Shown piece after piece: positions 52,996 through 61,825 of a DNA stretch of 64,000 bases. The stretch is taken from positions 248,001 through 312,000 of the forward strand of contig NZ_FNCO01000008.1 in NCBI RefSeq assembly GCF_900100795.1, in the 5' to 3' direction. The notes under the pieces are model-generated. The model saw only the letters and a program-made list of their open reading frames with translations, searched no databases and had not been told where the DNA came from. Source of the DNA: Pseudomonas abietaniphila. Its GTDB lineage: Bacteria > Pseudomonadota > Gammaproteobacteria > Pseudomonadales > Pseudomonadaceae. The position numbers and the translations under genes are program-made. Positions within the stretch are counted from its first letter, which is position 1; each line of letters begins with the position of its first letter.

Positions 52996-53574
52996 TCAGT
53001 CGATGTACTCAAACAGTTTCACGATCTTCTGCACGCCGGAAACGCCCTGAACCAGGTTGGTGGCGCGGGTGGCTTCGGCCTGAGTCAGCAGGCCCAGCAA
53101 GTAAACGATGCCGTTCTCAGTCACGACTTTGATGCGCGAGCCGGGAATGGCGCTGTCGGTCAGCATCTCGGTCTTGATCTTGCTGGTCAGCCAGGCATCG
53201 TTGCTGCGAGCCAGCATTGAGGAAGGCGCGATCACTTGCAGTTCGTTGTTGACCTTCTTGACCTTCTGCACTTGGCTGGCGGTTTGTTCGGCCAGTTGCT
53301 TGAGGTCGGCGCGGGGTGTCTGGCCGGCCAGCAGGACCACACCGTTGAAGCTGGTCACGACGATGTGCGAGTTGTTGTCCAGGTCAGGGCTGGCCTTGGC
53401 GACGTTTACCGCGACCTTGGTTTCGATCAGCGAATCGTCGATCTTGCTGCCGAAGGTGCGTGTGCCGCGATCGTCATCGATCGGGGCCTCGCGGCTGGCG
53501 TTGATCACCGAGCTGCATCCGCTGATGCCCAGGCAGAGCGTCAGGGCCAGCAGGCTGAGACGTTTGGATATCAT
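52996..53574 (-). CDS. dolP: BON-domain outer-membrane lipoprotein DolP
   Basis: This 192-residue lipoprotein has lipobox LGISGC with the lipidated Cys near residue 20. Two BON domains follow (about 47-115 and 125-190), with VVTSFNGVVLLAGQ in the first and VVTENGIVYLLGLLT in the second. The E. coli homologue (YraP) supports the BAM machinery and the outer-membrane barrier. It is the last gene of the lpoA group. Confidence 0.92.
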   Translation of the reverse strand: MISKRLSLLALTLCLGISGCSSVINASREAPIDDDRGTRTFGSKIDDSLIETKVAVNVAKASPDLDNNSHIVVTSFNGVVLLAGQTPRADLKQLAEQTASQVQKVKKVNNELQVIAPSSMLARSNDAWLTSKIKTEMLTDSAIPGSRIKVVTENGIVYLLGLLTQAEATRATNLVQGVSGVQKIVKLFEYID

Positions 53575-54164
53575 TCTTCACTCCCGAACAATTGGCTGTC
53601 GATCAAGTCGCAGAGACAGTGGATCGTCAGCAGGTGGACTTCCTGGATACGTGCAGTGACTTTGGCCGGGACGCGGATTTCGACGTCTTCGGGCAACAGC
53701 AGCGACGCGACGTCACCCCCGTCGCGGCCGGTCAGTGCTACGACAATCATTTCCCGATCATGTGCGGCCTGGATGGCCTGAATGATGTTGGCCGAGTTGC
53801 CGCTGGTGGAGATCGCCAGCAACACGTCGCCGGGTTGGCCGAGGGCGCGGATCTGTTTGGAAAAGATTTCGTTGTAGCTGTAATCGTTGGCGATCGAGGT
53901 GATGGTAGACGTGTCCGTGGTCAGCGCAATGGCAGGCAGGCTCGGTCGCTCACGCTCGAAACGGTTGAGCAGCTCGGAAGAAAAGTGCTGCGCGTCGCCA
54001 GCCGAACCGCCGTTGCCACACGCAAGCATTTTGCCTTCGTTGAGCAGGGCGTTGACCATCACCTGGCTGGCTTGCTCGATGTAGGGTGCAAGAACGTCCA
54101 TCGCCTGCTGCTTGGTATCGATGCTGGCCTGAAAAAGCTGGCGAATTCGGGATTGCATGTCCAT
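53571..54164 (-). CDS. gmhA: SIS-domain phosphoheptose isomerase / DiaA-like protein
   Basis: This 197-residue SIS protein is annotated as GmhA in Pseudomonas (sedoheptulose-7-phosphate isomerase for LPS heptose). Its closest look is to E. coli DiaA (LNRFERERPSLPAIAL) and its neighbours match DiaA synteny. It keeps the active-site Glu in HFSSEL and a His in EVHLLTIHCL, where DiaA has lost the Glu, so catalysis remains possible. It overlaps dolP by four bases. Confidence 0.85.
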   Translation of the reverse strand: MDMQSRIRQLFQASIDTKQQAMDVLAPYIEQASQVMVNALLNEGKMLACGNGGSAGDAQHFSSELLNRFERERPSLPAIALTTDTSTITSIANDYSYNEIFSKQIRALGQPGDVLLAISTSGNSANIIQAIQAAHDREMIVVALTGRDGGDVASLLLPEDVEIRVPAKVTARIQEVHLLTIHCLCDLIDSQLFGSEE

Positions 54165-54324
54165 CTATGAAAACCTTAATAGGGGCGGCTGGTCGGGGCG
54201 ACGTCTAAGACAGTCATCGGCTTCCCGGCACAAAACTGTGCAGCCCGCAAAGCAAAGAGCAAAAAAACGGTGTGGGTTTGTGTGTCGGCGAGCGTGCCGG
54301 AGCAGGTGGCAATCGGCAGCATTA

Positions 54325-54699
54325 TCAGCTGTCGAAGGCGTTCTGCAGCCAATTCAATGCAGGCCCGTTCCCTGGATCGCCATTGATCGCGACGACATCG
54401 AAACGGCACGGTGAGTCTGCCCATTTCGACTCGCGCTGCAGGAACCATTGTGCGGCCAATGTGAGCTTTTCCTGCTTGCGAGCGTCAACGCTTTCCAGTG
54501 CGCCACCCCAACCCGCGTGGCGCCGATAGCGAACTTCGACGAATACTACTGTATCGCCGTCGAGCATGACCAGATCAAGCTCGCCGCGTTTGCATGACCA
54601 GTTCTGCGTAATCAGCTGTAAGCCGTGTTTTTGAAGGTGCCGCAGGGCATAGGCTTCGGCCTCCTGCCCTGCGGTTCTACGCGTGTTGCCTGGGATCAA
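54325..54699 (-). CDS. YraN family (UPF0102) nuclease-like protein
   Basis: This 124-residue protein has the UPF0102 pattern of an endonuclease-like fold: NWSCKRGELDLVMLDGDTVVFVEV, shown here over about 24 positions, with acidic residues Asp and Glu and a later QKLTLAAQWFL. Function is not proven. No ATG is available at the expected N-terminus. I placed the start at the TTG whose bases overlap the lpoA stop (TTGA), which implies coupling. The longer frame runs inside lpoA. Confidence 0.8.
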   Translation of the reverse strand: MIPGNTRRTAGQEAEAYALRHLQKHGLQLITQNWSCKRGELDLVMLDGDTVVFVEVRYRRHAGWGGALESVDARKQEKLTLAAQWFLQRESKWADSPCRFDVVAINGDPGNGPALNWLQNAFDS

Positions 54700-56510
54700 G
54701 GCGCGGTGTCCGGCAGGCGCTGGACCTTGCCGTCGACGAACTGTGCCCAAGGCAGTTGACGCTCGATGCGCTGACCTTGACCGATGGCCAGACTGCCTGA
54801 CAGGCCGTCGATGCGGCTATCAGGCAGTGTTTTCAGTTGAGTCAGGCGAGGCGCCAGGCGATAGGCATCGATGCCCATGGCGTACAGACGTCCCAGGCTG
54901 CCGCCCGCTTGAGGCCACTGCGTGGTCACTTGCTGGCGCAGGGGATCGGCAGCATTCAGCAACCAAGGGGTTTCGCAGAAGCGCACGCCAGCCAGGTCGT
55001 TGTACATCGCCTGGTCGCCGCTGTTGGTAAACAGGTGCGAGGTGGCATAGACGGGCACGTCACCTGCGTACTGGAAGACCATGGTGGGTTTGATCTGCTG
55101 GGCTTGCTGCGGCGTTGCAGCGAGGAACATGAAGTCGACGTCCTGGCGGCGACTCGGCTGAGCCGCCATCTGCGCGCCGGTGGTGCTCTGCAGACGTTGT
55201 GCGCGACCTTCGCTGTTGCGCAGCTGGAACAGGTCGGCGACTTGCTGGGCCAACGCTACCGGCTGGTCGATACGTTCGACGCCAAGGAAAGTACCGCCCT
55301 TGGCCTGCCAGCTTTGACGGAAGGCATCGAGTACGCGATCACCCCATTCGCCTTTCGGCACCATGGCCACGGCGCTGCGCTTGCCGTCTGCCCAGGCACG
55401 GCGTGCAACTTCGCGCGCTTCGTCTTCGGCGGCCAGACCAAACTGGAACAGCTCGGCCGGGCCTTGTGCGGTGGCGTCACTGTAGTTCAGGGCCAGCGTG
55501 GTAATGGGCAGTTGCGGATGAGCGCTCAGCTGTTTGACCAAGGGTTTTTCCAGGGGGCCGACCACCATTTGCACGCCAGCCGCTTTGGCCTGTGCATAAA
55601 ACGCGTCCATGGACGTTATGCGTGAGCTGTCGAACACTTCAATGGCCGGTGGTTTCTGACCGGCTTGCTGAGCCTGATAATGGGCCGCCATGAAGCCGTC
55701 ACGCAGGGCGCGGGCGACAGAGGCGAGCGGGCCGTCCTGAGGCAGCAGCAACGCTATTTTTGTCAGCGGCACGCTTTTAAGGTCGCGCAATTGAGCCAGG
55801 GGCGTCGGCAGCTGACGCGCGGCAGGGTGCTGCGGATTCTGCGCTTTCCAGTTGTCGATCGCTGCCTGTTGTTGCTCCAGCGTACCGGCGCCTTTGACCG
55901 CGCGGGCAAGGCTCAACCAGCCGCCCATGTCGTCGTTGCTCGTGCTTTGGAGCTGCTCAGGAGGCAGTGCGGCCACGAGTGTCCAGATGGCATCGTTGTT
56001 GGCCGTCAGGGCATCGCCTTGCAGCAGTGGCCCCATGAAGACACGTTCGCTGGCAGCGGCGAGGGTCTGGCCGTCGGCTTCCAGTGCGCGGGCGCGAACG
56101 GTGTGGGTGCGGGTCTGCAGATCGACCGGCATTTCACCCAGGTGCTGCATGCTCGGATGGTTGAGCGCAGTCAGTGCAGCTTTTGGCTGACTACGGCCCA
56201 ATGCGAGTTCGGCGGACAGGGTGTTGGCGTAGATCTGTTTGTCAGTCTTGAGCTGATCCATCTGGACCTGCTCGAGAATGCTGGCTGCGCGCCCCGGGTT
56301 GTTCTGGCGCGCGGCGAGGTCGGCAGCGGTCAGTCGGAGCAATGCCGCCTGGTCGGGCGACTTCGCTGCGGTAGCTTGTTCGAGCAATTGCTCGATGCTG
56401 GCGTCAGGGGTGCGTGGCAATTCGCCAAGGCTGGAGGAGGGCGAACCGGCACAAGCGGCCAACAAGGCAGCCAGGCAGAGGGCAGAGAACAGCCGCAGGC
56501 AAGCGATCAT
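54696..56510 (-). CDS. lpoA: Penicillin-binding protein activator LpoA
   Basis: This 604-residue outer-membrane lipoprotein has lipobox LLAAC near residue 15. A TPR-like N-terminal half is followed by a periplasmic-binding-protein-like C-terminal half (about 250-600). In E. coli it activates PBP1A. The ATG at 56510 gives the lipoprotein N-terminus. It is the first gene of the lpoA-yraN-gmhA-dolP group, divergent from rsmI. Confidence 0.92.
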   Translation of the reverse strand: MIACLRLFSALCLAALLAACAGSPSSSLGELPRTPDASIEQLLEQATAAKSPDQAALLRLTAADLAARQNNPGRAASILEQVQMDQLKTDKQIYANTLSAELALGRSQPKAALTALNHPSMQHLGEMPVDLQTRTHTVRARALEADGQTLAAASERVFMGPLLQGDALTANNDAIWTLVAALPPEQLQSTSNDDMGGWLSLARAVKGAGTLEQQQAAIDNWKAQNPQHPAARQLPTPLAQLRDLKSVPLTKIALLLPQDGPLASVARALRDGFMAAHYQAQQAGQKPPAIEVFDSSRITSMDAFYAQAKAAGVQMVVGPLEKPLVKQLSAHPQLPITTLALNYSDATAQGPAELFQFGLAAEDEAREVARRAWADGKRSAVAMVPKGEWGDRVLDAFRQSWQAKGGTFLGVERIDQPVALAQQVADLFQLRNSEGRAQRLQSTTGAQMAAQPSRRQDVDFMFLAATPQQAQQIKPTMVFQYAGDVPVYATSHLFTNSGDQAMYNDLAGVRFCETPWLLNAADPLRQQVTTQWPQAGGSLGRLYAMGIDAYRLAPRLTQLKTLPDSRIDGLSGSLAIGQGQRIERQLPWAQFVDGKVQRLPDTAP

Positions 56511-56765
56511 GTATATGTTCCTGATACTCGAGCAAATTAGCGTGGAAGTGTACCCAAGCACTGGCCGGGGCGCGACGTTGTAGGCGTTAAAGCGGCGATA
56601 TAGGTCGTCCTGAAGGGCAAAGAAGCACTTCAGTCAGGTGTTTTCCCTGTCGGTACGCGATCATGGAAACGTGTGAGCGCAAGTGTCCGTACATTTTTCA
56701 ATCTCCCTGTGAGACTCGCCCGAACCTGTACAATGCCGGCTTTTACCGAACATGAGGTGTGCGCT

Positions 56766-57638
56766 TTGACTGCTCCGGGTGCTTTGAATTCCACTACAGG
56801 CTCGCTTTATGTGGTGGCCACGCCAATTGGCAACCTGGATGACATGAGTGTGCGTGCCCTTAAGGTGTTGCGCGAGGTGGCCCTGATTGCCGCCGAAGAT
56901 ACCCGGCATTCATTACGGCTGATGCAACATTTCGGCATAGCAACGCCGCTGGCTGCTTGCCACGAGCATAACGAGCGTGACGAGGGCAGCCGATTCATTG
57001 CGCGTTTGCTGGCGGGTGATAACGTGGCGCTGATCTCGGATGCGGGGACGCCGCTGATTTCCGACCCCGGTTATCACCTGGTGCGCCAGGCGCGTGCGGC
57101 GGGTATTCAGGTCGTTCCCGTTCCCGGCGCCTGTGCGCTGATCGCGGCGCTTTCAGCGGCAGGTCTGCCCTCCGACCGGTTCATCTTCGAAGGCTTTCTG
57201 CCGGCCAAGACGGTGGGGCGCAAGGCGCGTCTCGAATTGCTGAAAGAAGAACCGCGCACCGTGATTTTCTATGAGGCGCCACATCGGATTCTGGAGTGTC
57301 TGCAGGATCTGGAAGAGATTTTCGGGGCCGACCGACCGGCGGTGCTGGGGCGTGAGCTGACCAAAACGTTCGAGACCCTGAAAGGGTTGCCGTTGGGCGA
57401 GCTGCGTGCTTTTGTCGAAGGCGACAGCAATCAGCAACGTGGCGAATGCGTGGTCCTGGTGGCGGGCTGGAGCGAGCCGGAAGGCGAAGATGTCATCGGA
57501 GCCGAGGCCCGACGCGTGCTGGATCTGCTGTTGCAGGAAATGCCGTTAAAACGTGCGGCTGCGCTGGCTGCCGAGATCACCGGGGTGCGCAAGAATCTGC
57601 TGTACCAGGTCGCACTGGAGAAGCAGAAAGGCGAGTGA
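56766..57638 (+). CDS. rsmI: 16S rRNA 2'-O-ribose C1402 methyltransferase
   Basis: This 290-residue SAM-dependent methylase of the YraL family has VVATPIGNLDDMSVRAL at the start and the signature AALISDAGTPLISDPG-type region near residue 85. I prefer the TTG at 56766, since GAGGTG lies just before it and the product then begins like its homologues. The ATG at 56733 would overlap the -10-like TACAAT (56728-56733). Confidence 0.9.
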   Translation: MTAPGALNSTTGSLYVVATPIGNLDDMSVRALKVLREVALIAAEDTRHSLRLMQHFGIATPLAACHEHNERDEGSRFIARLLAGDNVALISDAGTPLISDPGYHLVRQARAAGIQVVPVPGACALIAALSAAGLPSDRFIFEGFLPAKTVGRKARLELLKEEPRTVIFYEAPHRILECLQDLEEIFGADRPAVLGRELTKTFETLKGLPLGELRAFVEGDSNQQRGECVVLVAGWSEPEGEDVIGAEARRVLDLLLQEMPLKRAAALAAEITGVRKNLLYQVALEKQKGE

Positions 57639-57725
57639 CCGGCCCCCGTCGGCCTGTCATGCAAAAGTGCGAGAGGCTTATTAAAGCTTGTTCTTGTGTC
57701 TCCCTGCCATTAACCTTGGCGGCGG

Positions 57726-58080
57726 AGAGTCGATTGGACAGTCGCTGCCTTTCATTGTTCCGCAATGAAGGGGGGAGGAAAGTCCGGGCTCCATAGGGCG
57801 GAGTGCCAGGTAACGCCTGGGGGGCGTGAGCCTACGGAAAGTGCCACAGAAAATAACCGCCTAAGCACTTCGGTGCCGGTAAGGGTGAAAAGGTGCGGTA
57901 AGAGCGCACCGCACGTCTGGCAACAGTTCGTGGCTAGGTAAACCCCACTCGGAGCAAGACCAAATAGGGTTCCAAGGCGTGGCCCGCGCTGGAACCGGGT
58001 AGGTTGCTAAAGATGTCCAGTGATGGCCATCGTAGAGGAATGACTGTCCTCGACAGAACCCGGCTTACAGATCGACTCTC
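57726..58080 (+). ncRNA. rnpB: RNase P RNA (type A)
   Basis: The sequence starts AGAGTCGATTGGACAGTCGC and ends with a matching GATCGACTCT, which forms helix P1. The core GGAGGAAAGTCCGGGCTCC and the conserved AGAACCCGGCTTACAGATCG part are both present. Its length of about 355 bases fits Pseudomonas. It processes tRNA 5' ends with the RnpA protein. It lies between rsmI and mraZ. Confidence 0.97.
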
Positions 58081-58390
58081 CACCTTTTCCTTCCTCTGTT
58101 TTTTCTCGCGCAGAAACCTCCTCGTAATACCGAAAAAATCTTAAACCTCACAAATCACTTTAACTTCGAACCTTATCTTTTTGAGTGGGCTCGGATTTAT
58201 CTGTAGGACCGTTCCGAATTTTTTCAAAACTCCTGCATTACCTCTCCTAAATCTCCGTCCTGTAAGGGTTTTCCTTAAGAAGTCGCCTTGACGGTGTGGT
58301 GGGCGCATTCCTATAGTGTGCGCAAGTGGCGGAAAGTGGCGTGAAGTGGGTTTTTTGAGCGCAAAAAGATAATATTCGGAGATCGCGCCT
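58081..58390. other. Gap between rnpB and mraZ
   Basis: It holds a pyrimidine-rich tract after rnpB, a region with no clear structure, and the MraZ box array just before mraZ. No gene was found. Confidence 0.5.
58326..58350 (+). promoter_or_regulatory. MraZ operator (three GTGG boxes)
   Basis: GTGGC, GTGGC and GTGGG begin at 58326, 58336 and 58346, exactly 10 bases apart. This is the known direct-repeat array that MraZ binds to control its own operon. Confidence 0.85.
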
Positions 58391-58846
58391 GTGTTTCGTG
58401 GTGCAAACGCAATCAATCTCGATGCAAAGGGCCGTCTCGCTATGCCGAGCCGGTACCGTGACGAGTTGGATTCGCGTAGCGCCGGCCAATTGATCGTGAC
58501 CATTGATACCGTCGATCCATGCTTGTGCATCTATCCACTCCCGGAATGGGAGTTGATCGAAGCCAAATTGCGTGAGCTCGCCACTTTTCGTGAAGAAAAC
58601 CGCCGTCTGCAGCGACTGTTGATCGGTAACGCGGTTGATCTGGAGCTGGATGGCAGTGGGCGTTTTCTGGTGCCGCCACGTTTGCGTGAGTACGCCAAGC
58701 TCGACAAGCGAGTGATGCTGGTAGGCCAGCTGAACAAGTTTCAACTGTGGGATGAGGACGCCTGGAACGCACTTGCTGATGCGGACCTTGCGGCCATTCA
58801 AAAACCGGGCGCGATGCCTGATGAACTGCGTGATTTGATCCTGTGA
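58391..58846 (+). CDS. mraZ: Division/cell wall cluster regulator MraZ
   Basis: This 151-residue protein has two AbrB-like domains (MFRGANAINLDAKGRLAMPS and LDGSGRFLVPPRLREYAKL) and binds the GTGG array upstream. It starts with GTG at 58391 and overlaps rsmH by four bases. Confidence 0.95.
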   Translation: MFRGANAINLDAKGRLAMPSRYRDELDSRSAGQLIVTIDTVDPCLCIYPLPEWELIEAKLRELATFREENRRLQRLLIGNAVDLELDGSGRFLVPPRLREYAKLDKRVMLVGQLNKFQLWDEDAWNALADADLAAIQKPGAMPDELRDLIL

Positions 58847-59790
58847 CTATGAATAGCGGCTTTACCCACATCACCGTACTGCTCGAAGAAGCCGTCGAGG
58901 CTCTCGCGGTGCGCGCTGATGGCTGCTATCTGGATGGCACATTCGGGCGAGGCGGGCACAGTCGTCTCATCCTGCAGAACCTTGGGCCGGATGGCCGGCT
59001 TCTCGGGTTCGATAAAGATCCTCAAGCGATTGCCACAGGGCAAGCGCTGGCGGCCGAAGACGGCCGCTTTGTCATTGTGCAGCGCAGCTTTGCCGAGCTC
59101 GGTTCGGAAGCTCTGGAACGCGGCCTGGCAGGAAAAGTGAGCGGCGTTCTGCTTGATCTTGGCGTTTCCTCACCGCAGCTGGACGATCCCGAGCGCGGCT
59201 TCAGCTTCATGAATGATGGTCCGCTGGACATGCGCATGGACCCGTCTCGCGGGATCAGCGCGGCAGAGTTCGTCAACACGGCACCTGCCGAAGAAATCGC
59301 GCGTGTCTTCAAGGAATACGGCGAAGAGCGCTTCGCCCGGCGCATGGCCGGTGCGGTGGTCGCCCGTCGCGAAACGCAGCCGTTCGAACGCACCGCTGAC
59401 CTCGCTGAGGTCCTGAAGGTCGCCAACCCTGCGTGGGAAAAAGGCAAGAACCCGGCGACCCGCGCATTCCAAGGGCTGCGTATTCACGTCAATAACGAAT
59501 TGGGCGATCTGGAAGCGGGCCTCGATGCTGCGCTGGAAAACCTTGAGGTTGGTGGCCGTCTGGTCGTCATCAGCTTCCATTCGCTGGAAGACCGCATCGT
59601 CAAGCTGTTCATGCGCAAGCTGGTCAAGGGCGAGGCGGACAACATGCCGCGTAACCTGCCGATCCGTCATCAAGCATTCGAGCCACGCATCAAAATCATT
59701 GGCAAGGCCCAATTTGCCTCTGATGACGAAACCCGTGCCAACCCACGTTCGCGCAGTGCTGTCATGCGTATTGCGGAGAAACTACGGTGA
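58843..59790 (+). CDS. rsmH: 16S rRNA N4-methylcytosine C1402 methyltransferase
   Basis: This 315-residue SAM methylase has DGTFGRGGHSRLIL as the cofactor loop, and LLDLGVSSPQLDDPERGFSF. Together with RsmI upstream it modifies C1402. I use the GTG at 58843, overlapping the mraZ stop; an ATG at 58849 is also possible. Confidence 0.95.
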   Translation: MTMNSGFTHITVLLEEAVEALAVRADGCYLDGTFGRGGHSRLILQNLGPDGRLLGFDKDPQAIATGQALAAEDGRFVIVQRSFAELGSEALERGLAGKVSGVLLDLGVSSPQLDDPERGFSFMNDGPLDMRMDPSRGISAAEFVNTAPAEEIARVFKEYGEERFARRMAGAVVARRETQPFERTADLAEVLKVANPAWEKGKNPATRAFQGLRIHVNNELGDLEAGLDAALENLEVGGRLVVISFHSLEDRIVKLFMRKLVKGEADNMPRNLPIRHQAFEPRIKIIGKAQFASDDETRANPRSRSAVMRIAEKLR

Positions 59791-60080
59791 GCCGCGGTTT
59801 CTTCAAGCCATTGCCGGCCGGCAGCTTCTTCATGATGCTGCTGTTCATTGCCGTCCTCGTGTCGGCAATCGCCGTTTCCTACAGTGCTCATTGGAATCGT
59901 CAGTTGCTCAACTCGCTGTACGCCGAGCTCAGCGTTCGCGACAAGGCGCAAGCCGAGTGGGGACGGTTGATTCTTGAGCAAAGCACCTGGACCGCACACA
60001 GCCGTATCGAAGCGCTGGCGACCGATCAGCTGAAAATGCGTATCCCGAACGCCGCCGACATCCGGATGGTGTCGCCATGA
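59787..60080 (+). CDS. ftsL: Cell division protein FtsL
   Basis: This 97-residue bitopic protein has a short cytoplasmic part, one membrane helix (about 12-32, FFMMLLFIAVLVSAIAVSY) and a periplasmic coiled-coil. It works with FtsB and FtsQ. It overlaps rsmH and ftsI by four bases each. Confidence 0.93.
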   Translation: MSRGFFKPLPAGSFFMMLLFIAVLVSAIAVSYSAHWNRQLLNSLYAELSVRDKAQAEWGRLILEQSTWTAHSRIEALATDQLKMRIPNAADIRMVSP

Positions 60081-61825
60081 TGAAGCTCGAAGGGGCACTC
60101 TATCCTTGGCGGTTCCGCGTCGTGGTCGGGCTCTTGTCGATCATGGTTCTGGCGATCTGCTATCGCATCGTCGACCTGCAGGTCATCGATCATCGGTTCC
60201 TGATCGAGCAGGGCGACGCACGCAGCTTGCGCACTGTTTCCATCCCGGCTCACCGGGGTCTGATCACCGACCGTAACGGCGAGCCCTTGGCCGTGAGTAC
60301 GCCGGTGACCACCATCTGGGCCAACCCGTCCGAGATGCAGGCCGACAAGAGCAAATGGGGTCTGCTGGCGCAGGCGCTGGGTCAGGACCCGAAGGCGCTC
60401 ACCGAGCGTCTGAATGAACAGTCCACCAAAGAGTTCATCTATCTGGTTCGCGGGCTTACCCCGGAGCAGGGACAGTCTGTACTTGATCTGAAAGTGCCGG
60501 GCGTTTACGGCAAGGAAGAATTCCGTCGCTTCTATCCGGCCGGTGATGTCACCGCGCACATGGTGGGATTCACCGACCTCGACGACCACGGTCGCGAAGG
60601 TGTCGAGCTTGCCTATGACGACTGGCTCGCGGGGGTGCCGGGCAAACGGCAAGTCATCAAGGATCGGCGCGGCAGGTTGATCAAAGACCTGCAAGTGAAG
60701 AAAAACGCCAAGGCCGGGAAGACCTTGGCTTTGTCTATTGATCTGCGCCTGCAATATCTGGCGACCCGCGAACTGCGTAACGCGATTCAGGAAAATGACG
60801 CGAAGGCCGGCAGCCTGGTGATCATGGACGTGAAGACCGGCGAAGTGCTGGCTATGGTCAATCAGCCGACCTACAACCCGAACAACCGCCGCACCATGGT
60901 GCCGGCCGCCATGCGTAACCGCGCGATCATCGACGTGTTTGAGCCGGGTTCGACCATGAAACCGATCTCGATGACCGCTGCGCTCGACAGTGGCCGCTGG
61001 AAGCCCAGCGACAAGGTCGAGGTCTATCCGGGCACGTTGCAGATCGGTAAATACACCATCCGTGACGTGACGAAGACCGAAGGTCCGATCCTCGATCTGA
61101 CCGGCATCCTGATCAACTCCAGTAACGTGGGCATGAGTAAAGTCGCGTTCGACGTCGGCGGTGAAGCGATTTTCCGTGCCATGCAGCGTGTCGGCCTTGG
61201 CCAGTACACCGGCCTGGGCTTCCCGGGCGAGCGCGTGGGCAACCTCCCGAACTACCGTGAATGGCGCAAGGCGGAAACCGCGACCCTGTCATACGGCTAC
61301 GGTCTTTCGGTCACTGCTTTGCAACTGGTGCACGCCTACTCGGCGCTGGCCAATAACGGCAAGATCGTCCCGCTGACCATCCTGAAAACCGACAAGCCCG
61401 CGGAGTCGACCCAGGCAATTCCGGAAGCGACTGCAAAAACCCTGCAAGGCATGCTGCAACAAGTGATCGAGGACCCGCGTGGCGTTTATCGTGCGCGTGT
61501 GCCTTCCTATCACGTGGCAGGCAAGTCGGGTACCGCGCGCAAGACGTCGGTCGGCACCAAGGGTTACGCCGAGAACTCCTACCGCTCGCTGTTCGCCGGG
61601 TTCGGTCCGATGAGCAACCCGCGTTACGCGATAGTGGTGGTCATTGATGAACCGAGCAAAGGTGGATACTACGGGGGCCTGGTTTCCGCGCCCGTGTTCA
61701 GCAAAGTGATGTCGGGCACATTGCGCCTCATGAACGTGCGTCCGGACAACCTCGCCCCGATTCCACCTGAACAGCAAGCCAACGCCGCTCCGGCCGCCGT
61801 TCCAGTCAAGGGAGGGCGCGGCTGA
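60077..61825 (+). CDS. ftsI: Septal transpeptidase FtsI (PBP3)
   Basis: This 582-residue class B PBP makes septal peptidoglycan. It has an N-terminal membrane helix (about 15-35), a pedestal domain and a transpeptidase domain. The active Ser292 is in STMK, followed by the SSN and KSGT motifs. It is the target of beta-lactams such as aztreonam. It overlaps murE by one base. Confidence 0.96.
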   Translation: MMKLEGALYPWRFRVVVGLLSIMVLAICYRIVDLQVIDHRFLIEQGDARSLRTVSIPAHRGLITDRNGEPLAVSTPVTTIWANPSEMQADKSKWGLLAQALGQDPKALTERLNEQSTKEFIYLVRGLTPEQGQSVLDLKVPGVYGKEEFRRFYPAGDVTAHMVGFTDLDDHGREGVELAYDDWLAGVPGKRQVIKDRRGRLIKDLQVKKNAKAGKTLALSIDLRLQYLATRELRNAIQENDAKAGSLVIMDVKTGEVLAMVNQPTYNPNNRRTMVPAAMRNRAIIDVFEPGSTMKPISMTAALDSGRWKPSDKVEVYPGTLQIGKYTIRDVTKTEGPILDLTGILINSSNVGMSKVAFDVGGEAIFRAMQRVGLGQYTGLGFPGERVGNLPNYREWRKAETATLSYGYGLSVTALQLVHAYSALANNGKIVPLTILKTDKPAESTQAIPEATAKTLQGMLQQVIEDPRGVYRARVPSYHVAGKSGTARKTSVGTKGYAENSYRSLFAGFGPMSNPRYAIVVVIDEPSKGGYYGGLVSAPVFSKVMSGTLRLMNVRPDNLAPIPPEQQANAAPAAVPVKGGRG

